DNA of 64,000 bases, taken from contig NZ_FNDC01000016.1 of NCBI RefSeq assembly GCF_900099655.1, forward strand, positions 1 through 64,000, read 5' to 3'. Source of the DNA: Planococcus glaciei. GTDB taxonomy: Bacteria; Bacillota; Bacilli; Bacillales_A; Planococcaceae. A program made the translations under genes and the position numbers. Shown here one piece after another: positions 55,317 to 62,748 of the stretch. Positions within the stretch are counted from its first letter, which is position 1. Every line of letters starts with the position of its first letter. The notes under the pieces were generated by a model. The model ran no database searches. It was not told the DNA's origin and saw only the letters and a program-made list of their open reading frames with translations.

Positions 55317-56406
55317 ATTCGCCGATTTTCACAATCGGTTTGATGGTCGAGCCATTTTTAGAATCCTCGAATGCTTCGTTGAGCTGTTCAAACTCATACA
55401 CTTTAGTCAGCTTGTTAAAAGGGAACATGCCGCGTTTGTAATAAGCGACGAGCTGGGGAATGAAGACTTGCGGAATTGAATCGCCTTCGATGACGCCCAT
55501 CACCGTTTTGCCTTCCGCCATGATATCGTTGTGGACATCAAACGTGATTTCCGGCGTCACGCCGACAATGGCACACGAACCGAGCGGGCGCAACGAATGG
55601 ATCGCTTGTTTCACAACCGGAGGGACACCGGTCGTCTCTACCGCGTAATGCGTGCCGCCACCCGTAATCTTTTTGATTTCGTTGACGACATCCACATTTT
55701 TTCCGTTCAATGTATGCGTAGCACCAAGTTCTTTGGCAAGCTCCAGCCGGTTGTCATGGATGTCGACAGCAATGATGTTGAGGCAGCCGGCAATTTTCGC
55801 CGCCATTACCGCACTCAACCCGACAGCTCCGCTGCCAAAGACGGCGATCGACGAACTGAATTCGGGTTTTATGCGGTTCAGCACGGTCCCAGCGCCCGTC
55901 TGGATGCCGCAGCCAAGCGGGCCAAGCAAAGCCAAATCGACTTCTTTGTCGACTCTAACGACATTCCGTTCATTCGTCACGGCGAACGTGCCAAATGACG
56001 ATTGGCCGAAAAACGTTGACACGGCGTGGTCATGGTGATGGATCCGGTTTGTGCCGTCCTGCATTTTGCCGCCAAAATTCAGCTCATTGAAGTTCAGGCA
56101 CACCGTCGGATGTCCCGTCAGACAGTTTTCGCAATGTCCGCAGTAGGCAAATGACAACACGACATGGTCGCCGGCTTCAATCGAAGTCACCGCCGACCCG
56201 ACTTTCTCCACAATGCCGGAACCCTCGTGGCCAAGGACTGCCGGGAAAGGGGACAACCCAAGGTCTCTTGCCACGGCGTCTGTATGGCAAACCCCTGAAG
56301 CGACAATTTTCACAAGCACTTCATGGTCTTTCGGTTCGCCCAGTTCCACTTCCTCAAATTTAAACTCTTCACCTAATCCGTGCGTTACCGCTGCTTGAAT
56401 CTTCAT
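55315..56406 (-). CDS. Zinc-dependent alcohol dehydrogenase, aryl-alcohol type
   Basis: 363 residues from ATG 56406 (AGGAGGG upstream). The frame runs 128 codons further up through array 5, which is not credible coding. Catalytic zinc ligands: Cys in GVCHTD, GHEG, and Cys in LGPLGCGIQTGAG. Structural zinc: CGHCENCLTGHPTVC. Rossmann motif VFGSGAVGLSAVMAAKIAG. Closest in pattern to benzyl/aryl-alcohol dehydrogenases; substrate not provable here. Confidence 0.88.
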   Translation of the reverse strand: MKIQAAVTHGLGEEFKFEEVELGEPKDHEVLVKIVASGVCHTDAVARDLGLSPFPAVLGHEGSGIVEKVGSAVTSIEAGDHVVLSFAYCGHCENCLTGHPTVCLNFNELNFGGKMQDGTNRIHHHDHAVSTFFGQSSFGTFAVTNERNVVRVDKEVDLALLGPLGCGIQTGAGTVLNRIKPEFSSSIAVFGSGAVGLSAVMAAKIAGCLNIIAVDIHDNRLELAKELGATHTLNGKNVDVVNEIKKITGGGTHYAVETTGVPPVVKQAIHSLRPLGSCAIVGVTPEITFDVHNDIMAEGKTVMGVIEGDSIPQVFIPQLVAYYKRGMFPFNKLTKVYEFEQLNEAFEDSKNGSTIKPIVKIGE

Positions 56407-56523
56407 CGAATCCCTCCTAGTATTTTTTTGTCCAATTAGTAAAATACCCGCTTTTTGCAGAGAATAGTCATTGGATGAACAGTCCAGCACCAGCTTAAAG
56501 AAAACCAAACCCATAATGCCTTT

Positions 56524-56544
56524 GCTTTTCGCTGAGCGAAAAGC
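56524..56544. repeat. Palindrome beside array 5
   Basis: GCTTTTCGC (56524-56532), TGA, GCGAAAAGC (56536-56544). Same palindrome as beside arrays 1-3. Confidence 0.78.
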
Positions 56545-56595
56545 GACAAAACCAGAGAAAGCGAAGTTCACTCGGAGAAAAAGGGACTCAGATTC

Positions 56596-56695
56596 AAAAG
56601 GTGGAAACTCAGCGGGAAAAGGTGGGAACTCATCCTCAAAAGGTAGTAACTCAAGTCTAAAAGGTAATAACCCAAGTCCAAAAGGTAGTAACCCG
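56596..56695. repeat. Array 5: five AAAAGGTAGTAACTCA-like cores at exact 21-bp period
   Basis: 16-base cores start at 56596, 56617, 56638, 56659 and 56680: AAAAGGTGGAAACTCA, AAAAGGTGGGAACTCA, AAAAGGTAGTAACTCA, AAAAGGTAATAACCCA, AAAAGGTAGTAACCCG. Five variable bases between. Because 21 is divisible by three, false frames with heptad repeats appear on both strands. Confidence 0.88.
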
Positions 56696-56718
56696 CGCCC
56701 AAACCCACCATCCCCAAT

Positions 56719-56747
56719 AAAAAAACAGCCCGCGAAAAAGCAGGCTG
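56719..56747 (-). terminator. Terminator of the ATP-grasp operon
   Basis: On the minus strand CAGCC..GC pairs with GC..GGCTG, then seven T. Confidence 0.82.
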
Positions 56748-56752
56748 CAAAA

Positions 56753-57544
56753 TTATTTGTTCTTCGGCCGAAACGGCCGCTCTTTTTCAATTTTCCTCAA
56801 ATGCATTACCAGCAGCTCCGCAATATTCTCATCATGTGTCTCATAAAACGACCGCGCGCCGACCGGATCTTCAATTTCATTGAACACATGGCGCCCGTCC
56901 GGCAGCAGCAAAAAATCCACGCCGATGTAATCGCCGTTCAGCGCCCGTGCAATTTTCAGCACATCTTGTTCCTGTGCCGCAGAAAGCACATACTTCTCAG
57001 CAGAACCGCCAAGCGAGTAGTTCGCCTTGAACCCGTCCGCCGAACTCCGTTTTACAGCACCGACCAATTCGTTGCCGATAACATAGGCCCGTACATCGGC
57101 TGTATGCTCCACCACCGGCTGAAAAACGAGGGAGCCCGACTCAAACGGAATCTCATCCAAAGACGTTATCACTTCCACTTCCGTCCCGCCGTGCCCGTCC
57201 GCCGTCTTCACCACGCAAGGAAATGCCGGCGCTTCCCGGTAAGTCGGAATCACCGGCACACCGAGCAGCTGCATCAGCTGAAAGCTCTGCCATTTGTCAT
57301 TGGCCACGCGGTTCACTTCGGCGCGGTTGACGAGAAACACTCCATTATCTTCCAAGAAGCGCGCGGCTTCCGGACGGCGCACCCGGAACAGCACAAGCTC
57401 ACCCTGAAGAGTATCCGCTAAAACCGCCAACCCGTCTTCTGTCCAATCGTTCCACTGCACGAGCCGAAATTCCCCGAACTTCTGCAGCTCCTGAATAAAC
57501 CCGGCGTTGCGCACCGCATCTTTCGTTTCATACAAAATAATCAT
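56753..57544 (-). CDS. RimK-like ATP-grasp ligase, second of a tandem pair
   Basis: 263 residues. The ATP-grasp fold shows PCVVKTADGHGGTEVEVI (nucleotide-binding lysine and glycine loop), RAYVIGNELVGAVKR, and the metal-binding DFLLLPDGRHVFNEIEDPVGARSF. Such enzymes join a carboxylate to an amine via acyl phosphate (RimK, LysX). Substrate unknown. Its start overlaps the upstream ligase by 4 bases, so both are made together. Confidence 0.82.
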   Translation of the reverse strand: MIILYETKDAVRNAGFIQELQKFGEFRLVQWNDWTEDGLAVLADTLQGELVLFRVRRPEAARFLEDNGVFLVNRAEVNRVANDKWQSFQLMQLLGVPVIPTYREAPAFPCVVKTADGHGGTEVEVITSLDEIPFESGSLVFQPVVEHTADVRAYVIGNELVGAVKRSSADGFKANYSLGGSAEKYVLSAAQEQDVLKIARALNGDYIGVDFLLLPDGRHVFNEIEDPVGARSFYETHDENIAELLVMHLRKIEKERPFRPKNK

Positions 57545-58404
57545 CGCAAGTCCTCCAATATATAAGCGATCATGGCATCCGCCACGTTAACACCGGTCAC
57601 GTTCAGGATATTGCGGATATGGGCAGCGGCGTTCACTTCGCAGACAAGCGGCTCCTCGTCCGCACCGAACAGCAGATCCACGCCGGCAAAGACAGCGCCG
57701 ACAGCATCCGCCGCATCGAGCGCCAGCTGTTTCTGGGTTTCCGTCAACTCGACCGGAGATGCCTTGCCGCCGTTCGTGATGTTTGCGCGGAAATCCGTTT
57801 CCGAATGGCGGTACATCGAAGCGACGATTTCGCCGCCGACGATATTGACGCGGATGTCGCGGCCCCGGCTCGAAACGATGAACTCCTGAAACACAAAGTC
57901 GACGCCGCGAAGCGATTCCACTTTTTCGTAAAACGCCGTTTCATCTTCAATCAAATACACTTTCATGCCGAACGAGCCATGGCCTTCTTTGATAATCATC
58001 GGAAACTTCAATTCCTCGATGACCCGTTCAAAATAGCCGGAGTCCAAAATCGAGAAATTCGGATAGACTTTCGGCGCCACAATCGTCCGCGGCATCGGCA
58101 GTCCCGAGGCCGCCAACCGGATATACTGCGTGGCTTTATTGTCGCACAGGTCGATGATCGCCGGATCGTTGTAAACCGGCACCCCGCGGCTTTTCAGGAA
58201 ATATCCAAGCAGGATGTCTTTATCGAGCAGCACCGCAAAATCGGGCAGCGCTGCATCATTCTTCAAATCCATCAGAATTTCGTAATTCTTCATTATATGT
58301 GTTTCAACGCCTGCGCGTTGTGCCGCTTCTGCCACGAGTTGCGCCTGGTCTGCGAATTTATCTGATACCAAACTTCCGTTGTAGATCACCCAACATGTTT
58401 TCAT
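57541..58404 (-). CDS. RimK-like ATP-grasp ligase, first of a tandem pair
   Basis: 287 residues. An N-terminal pre-ATP-grasp region (about 1-90; CWVIYNGSLVSDKFADQAQL) precedes the ATP-grasp domain: FPMIIKEGHGSFGMKVYLI, DIRVNIVGGEIVASMYRHS, and the magnesium motif GVDLLFGADEEPLVCEVNAAAHI. AAGGTGG lies 8 bases before the ATG. Divergent from folC. No transporter, peptide or carrier-protein gene sits beside the pair to reveal the acceptor. Confidence 0.83.
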   Translation of the reverse strand: MKTCWVIYNGSLVSDKFADQAQLVAEAAQRAGVETHIMKNYEILMDLKNDAALPDFAVLLDKDILLGYFLKSRGVPVYNDPAIIDLCDNKATQYIRLAASGLPMPRTIVAPKVYPNFSILDSGYFERVIEELKFPMIIKEGHGSFGMKVYLIEDETAFYEKVESLRGVDFVFQEFIVSSRGRDIRVNIVGGEIVASMYRHSETDFRANITNGGKASPVELTETQKQLALDAADAVGAVFAGVDLLFGADEEPLVCEVNAAAHIRNILNVTGVNVADAMIAYILEDLR

Positions 58405-58478
58405 TTCTATTCCACCTTCATGCTATAATTAACTTAAAAAAAGTGTATCACGTTTACTGGGGAAGGAAGGCCGAAATC

Positions 58479-59675
58479 ATGATTAATGGACTCAATTTCT
58501 ATAAGAACAAATGGAACATCCAAACAGATGCTTCGATCAAACCGGGTCTTCAAGCTATCACCGCCGCACTTGCGGAATTAAACAATCCTCATCAAAACAT
58601 CAGCTTCATACATATTGCCGGCACGAACGGCAAAGGTTCGACCGGCGCTTTCCTATCCGCCATCCTGCACAAACACGGATTGACCGTAGGCAATTTCTTT
58701 TCGCCGGGAATCGAAGACCTGCACGACCAGATCCAGGTGGACGGCAAAGCGATAACCGAAGAAGACATGGACCAGGCAATGGCGCGTTTGGCAGAGATCA
58801 AAACGCCGCTGACCGACTTTGAATTATTGACAGCTGCAGCGTTTCTGATTTTTGAACAAAAACAACCGGACATCGCCATCATCGAAGCAGGGATGGGAGG
58901 GCGCTTTGACAGCACGAACGTCATCAATCCGATATTATCGATCATCACGTCGATTTCCTATGAACACACGGCTTTTTTGGGCGACACGCTGGAAAATATT
59001 GCTTGGCATAAAGCTGGAATTATAAAAAAATGGAAACCAATCATCATCGGCAACTTGCCGGAAGAGGCGGAACGGGTCATCCGGGAAGTTGCCGATGCCT
59101 TGCACGCCGAATTGATCCGCCCCCAAAAACAAATCAACACCGAACTGAAACTGAAAGGCCGGCACCAAAAAGAAAATGCCGGCTTGGCGCTCGAAGCGGC
59201 GAAAGAAATATTGCTGTTGAAATTCAACCACAACTTAGCGGAAACGGCGCTGGCTTCGGCGTTCATTCCGTTCCGCTTTGAAGAAATCTATCCAAATCTC
59301 ATCATGGACGGCGCGCACAACGAAGCAAGCGTCAGTGCGCTTGTTGAGACGATCAAAGAAGTGTACCCCGATAAACAGATTCATATCGTGATGGCGCTGA
59401 TGAAAGACAAAGCATACGCCAATATCCTGCGCAAGCTGGAAACGATCAGCGACCAGTTTACGTTTATCGACTTTGACAACGAACGCGCGTTGCCTGCCAA
59501 AATTTTGTTTACAGAAAATAGAAGTAAAATAAAGACAATTATAACTAATTGTGATATATTACCTGTATTAAATGAAGAGGTAGTGACAATAGTCACAGGC
59601 TCTCTTTATTTACTGTCTGCACTTCGAAACAATCATTTCAGCATGTTCCAGAACTACCAAGCACCTGCTGAATGA
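58479..59675 (+). CDS. folC: Folylpolyglutamate synthase / dihydrofolate synthase
   Basis: 398 residues from ATG 58479 (GGGGAAGGAAGG upstream); the frame extends back across the divergent gene. Mur-ligase P-loop IAGTNGKGSTGAFLS, IEAGMGGRFDSTNV, and MDGAHNEASVSAL. It is somewhat shorter than usual (about 430), with the C-terminal domain reduced. Adds glutamates to folate. TATAAT at 58424 is a likely -10. Confidence 0.92.
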   Translation: MINGLNFYKNKWNIQTDASIKPGLQAITAALAELNNPHQNISFIHIAGTNGKGSTGAFLSAILHKHGLTVGNFFSPGIEDLHDQIQVDGKAITEEDMDQAMARLAEIKTPLTDFELLTAAAFLIFEQKQPDIAIIEAGMGGRFDSTNVINPILSIITSISYEHTAFLGDTLENIAWHKAGIIKKWKPIIIGNLPEEAERVIREVADALHAELIRPQKQINTELKLKGRHQKENAGLALEAAKEILLLKFNHNLAETALASAFIPFRFEEIYPNLIMDGAHNEASVSALVETIKEVYPDKQIHIVMALMKDKAYANILRKLETISDQFTFIDFDNERALPAKILFTENRSKIKTIITNCDILPVLNEEVVTIVTGSLYLLSALRNNHFSMFQNYQAPAE

Positions 59676-59716
59676 GGAAGAAAGCTGCACTTAAAGACAT
59701 ACAGGGAGGTGAAGAA

Positions 59717-61420
59717 ATGACGCGTTTCAGCAAAAACAGCTGGGCTTTATGGATCGTCTGGCTGTTGCTTGTGCCGCCGGGACTGTATTTGATCCATCAA
59801 ATCTTTCCCCCGCCTCAAATAGAACCTTGGCATTTAGCGGCATACATCCTGTTTTTCGTGCTCACCTGCCTGATGCCGATGAACATCAACGGGGCTTCGA
59901 CTTATCTCGTCCAATGGGTGACAATTGCCGTCTTCCTGAAATACGGCATTTTCGTTGAAATCCTGATTTCGCAATTGACGATGCTGATTGTCATGGTCAG
60001 AAGCCGGACCGACGAACCGCTGACGATGCGGATTCCGTTCAACTCGATTATGTTTTTCCTGATTTCCTGTTTTTCAGGACTTGCCTATCTCGGGGCTGGC
60101 GGACAAATCGGTTCGCTTAATCTGCTGCACATCCTGTTTTACGGCTTAATCTTCCAACTGGTATCCGTGTTCTCCAATCAGATCATTTACTACTCGTATG
60201 ACCGTTTAACGGGAAGCCAAGTAAAGTTTTTCTCTGTTGACGCGTTATGGGACTTCGCGCTGACGCTCATTATCTTCCCGTATGCCATTGCGCTTTACAT
60301 TTCTGAAGCCTATATCGGCATTCCGGCACTGCTCCTTCTCGGCATTCCGTTCCTGATCATGACCGCGGTGATGAAGCTTTACAACAACACCCAACTGATC
60401 AACAACGATTTGCAAAGGGCAGGGGAAATCGGCCATCAGCTGGCGGCCCGCCTGACGACCGACGAAGTGCTCGACCAATTCGTCATCCAGGTTTCCGATA
60501 TGTTCAAATCGGACTATGCGTATGTCATCGATTACCGCAACAGCAACTTGCTGATGCTCCGGATGTTCGAGCATCAGGAGTTCCAAAAGCAGAGCGTTCC
60601 GCCGGTCCGTTATTACAAAGGCATTGCCGGCAATGTCATCCTGAACAACACGCCGGTTTGTTACAATAAAAAAAGTGAATGGGAAGACATTGTGACAGGC
60701 TACCTGCCGATTGATACCGAAAGCATTATGTGCACGCCGATTTCGCGCAACAATAAAATCGAAGGCGTCCTGATGCTGGCGTCCCGAAAAAAATACGCCT
60801 TCAAGATCCATCAATTAAAGATCCTGGATATTTTAAGTACGTATTTCGCGGTCTCGCTTGAAAAAGCCGGCTACGTCCAAAAAGCGATTGCCACCAGCGA
60901 ACGCTGCGGCTTAACGAAACTGTACAATTACCGCTACTTGGACCAGGCGCTTGAAAAGAGCATGGAAAAAGTGAAATCTGGAGAAATCCGCAACTTGTCG
61001 CTTGTCATGATGGACATCGACCACTTTAAAGGCATCAACGATAAATACGGCCACCAAAGCGGCAACGATATTCTCATCGGACTCGCACGTATTTTGGAAG
61101 CGGAAGTCGGAAAAGAAGGCATCGTCGCCCGGTACGGGGGCGAAGAATTCGTCATCGTCTTTGAAAACTACAGCAAAGACCTTACGCTATTGTTTGCCGA
61201 AGGGCTTCGCAAAAAAATCGAAAAGCATGACTTTCTGATCCAGCAGGATCTCGGGGCGGAACGAACGATTGAAACGGTGCATGTGACTTTGAGCATCGGT
61301 GTCTCCACCGCACCCGACGACAGCGACGAGCCGAACGCATTGCTGCGCAATGCTGACCGCGCACTGTATATTGGAGCCAAACAGGCTGGACGGAATAAAG
61401 TCGCTGCCTATGCAAAATAA
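59717..61420 (+). CDS. Membrane-bound GAF-GGDEF diguanylate cyclase
   Basis: 567 residues from ATG 59717 (GGGAGGTG upstream). About seven or eight transmembrane helices (1-225) act as a sensor. A GAF domain (about 240-390) and a C-terminal GGDEF domain (about 400-567) follow. The active loop ARYGGEEFVIVFE and metal/GTP segment MMDIDHFKGINDKYGHQSGN are intact, so it should make cyclic di-GMP. The product-inhibition RxxD site upstream of GGEEF is not present (VGKE), and the usual LTGLxN reads LTKLYN. Confidence 0.88.
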   Translation: MTRFSKNSWALWIVWLLLVPPGLYLIHQIFPPPQIEPWHLAAYILFFVLTCLMPMNINGASTYLVQWVTIAVFLKYGIFVEILISQLTMLIVMVRSRTDEPLTMRIPFNSIMFFLISCFSGLAYLGAGGQIGSLNLLHILFYGLIFQLVSVFSNQIIYYSYDRLTGSQVKFFSVDALWDFALTLIIFPYAIALYISEAYIGIPALLLLGIPFLIMTAVMKLYNNTQLINNDLQRAGEIGHQLAARLTTDEVLDQFVIQVSDMFKSDYAYVIDYRNSNLLMLRMFEHQEFQKQSVPPVRYYKGIAGNVILNNTPVCYNKKSEWEDIVTGYLPIDTESIMCTPISRNNKIEGVLMLASRKKYAFKIHQLKILDILSTYFAVSLEKAGYVQKAIATSERCGLTKLYNYRYLDQALEKSMEKVKSGEIRNLSLVMMDIDHFKGINDKYGHQSGNDILIGLARILEAEVGKEGIVARYGGEEFVIVFENYSKDLTLLFAEGLRKKIEKHDFLIQQDLGAERTIETVHVTLSIGVSTAPDDSDEPNALLRNADRALYIGAKQAGRNKVAAYAK

Positions 61421-61459
61421 GGCCGTGAAATGATCCCGATTCATTTCACGGTCTTTTTT
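61421..61459 (+). terminator. Terminator of folC-diguanylate cyclase region
   Basis: GGCCGTGAAATGA and TCATTTCACGGTC, then TTTTTT. Confidence 0.9.
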
Positions 61460-61643
61460 CCTATTTATATTGCAAATTAGATTTAAATACCTAGTAAAAA
61501 GATTACATTTTACTGTAAATAAGTGGTGCGCATTTGCAGAGAAAATGTAATAATAGGCTTATAATACCGATTAGACTTAAATACATTATTAAAAGTAAAA
61601 TAAATACAAAAAACCGTTATATTAATGAAGTGGGAGGCTGGAA

Positions 61644-62246
61644 ATGAAAGCGACCAGCAATGAAAAGGGATTAACTTTAGTTGAGATATTAGCCGCTCTA
61701 GCGATTCTGGGAATTTTCTTTGTTGGAGTTGTCACCATCTTTCCACAAATGACGCTGTTTAATGCACGGACAGAAACCAAACTGGATACCATGAATCTCG
61801 CAAAGCAGGAAATGTCTTCTATTACATTGGCTTCGAAATGGGAAAAGCTTTTGGTGACCAGTCCGACTGATCCGACGTCGCTCGAGCCTCAATTTCTAAA
61901 GAAGGAAAAAATAATAACGGAAATGCAGGCTTTGGGCTACAGCCAAGACACAGCAAATTCAGTTGCGGCAACACCTTATACAGAAAACTCCTTTATGCGT
62001 TTTAAAAAAGACGGTGAGTACCGCTACGAAACAGATGTTTACCTGCAATGCGAACCGTTCCTATTAAAAGACCCGACGGCAAGCGGCACGGGAACCAAAG
62101 TTCCGTGTGCGGAAAGCGACCGCATCAAATTGTATAAAATCCATCTGAAAGTCTTCAGCAACAAGAATTCCACGAACGGCAGCTACCAGATGAGCAGCGA
62201 AACCTATTCCTATATCCGCTATACGGCGAAAAAGCCAGGAGGTTGA
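61644..62246 (+). CDS. Type IV prepilin-like protein, locus 2 (paralogue of the 7825 gene)
   Basis: 200 residues. Prepilin signal NEKG|LTLVE with cleavage after G9 and mature Glu5, then a hydrophobic helix. The helix and the run QMTLFNARTETKLDTMNLAK match the gene at 7825. The C-terminal half contains two cysteines that could pair outside the cell. GTGGGAGGC is the ribosome site. First of at least three pilin-like genes. Confidence 0.87.
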   Translation: MKATSNEKGLTLVEILAALAILGIFFVGVVTIFPQMTLFNARTETKLDTMNLAKQEMSSITLASKWEKLLVTSPTDPTSLEPQFLKKEKIITEMQALGYSQDTANSVAATPYTENSFMRFKKDGEYRYETDVYLQCEPFLLKDPTASGTGTKVPCAESDRIKLYKIHLKVFSNKNSTNGSYQMSSETYSYIRYTAKKPGG

Positions 62247-62250
62247 TACG

Positions 62251-62730
62251 TTGAAATTGAATCAAAAAGGGGTCACGTTGGTCGAATTGCTGGCGGCGCT
62301 GGTGCTGGTCTCCATCGTCGCAACCATAGCCTGGACGGCGCTGTCCATCGGCTTTAAGCACACGGCGGCTGAAACGAGCAAAACCCAGCTTCAGCAAGAT
62401 GCAAACTTGATCGTGACCAAACTCACCAACGAACATCGTAGAAATGACTATTATTATTTGCAAATGAACGCCGGGCATCTTGAAATTAAAACCTGCAACG
62501 ATCAGACTTCTCCTGCGATTGCCCCTTGTGGCACTTTTGTCCGTTTGACAGATGCCAATTTCAAATACACGGGAACGATTAACGGCATCCAATTTGCAAG
62601 CTGGAATGCCGCTACTAAGATTGACCCGAAAAACAAACACGTCGATCTGGTCCTGAATGTGGCCGACCCGGTCAAACCGACTCGGTCGGTTGAAGTGAAA
62701 ACGACTTTAACACGAATCCTGACCAATTAA
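62251..62730 (+). CDS. PulJ-like minor prepilin
   Basis: 159 residues from a TTG start with AGGAGGT upstream. Prepilin signal NQKG|VTLVELLAALVLVS, cleavage after G7, mature Glu5. The rest is beta-rich with two cysteines (CNDQTS...C). It starts four bases after the previous stop. Locus 1 at 7.8 kb has no counterpart. Confidence 0.83.
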   Translation: MKLNQKGVTLVELLAALVLVSIVATIAWTALSIGFKHTAAETSKTQLQQDANLIVTKLTNEHRRNDYYYLQMNAGHLEIKTCNDQTSPAIAPCGTFVRLTDANFKYTGTINGIQFASWNAATKIDPKNKHVDLVLNVADPVKPTRSVEVKTTLTRILTN

Positions 62731-62748
62731 ATTAAAGGGGCGCAGAAG

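Noticed and set aside
56407-56790. N-terminal extension of the alcohol dehydrogenase
   Set aside because: The extension is array 5 read in frame (heptads such as LLPFRLE) because 21 is a multiple of three; a good ribosome site exists only at ATG 56406.
56471-57421. 316-residue plus-strand frame
   Set aside because: Array 5 followed by the antisense of the ATP-grasp gene; no ribosome site or recognised family.
61534-61565. TTGCAG/TATAAT as promoter of pilin locus 2
   Set aside because: Spacer of 20 bases is outside the usual range; left unassigned.
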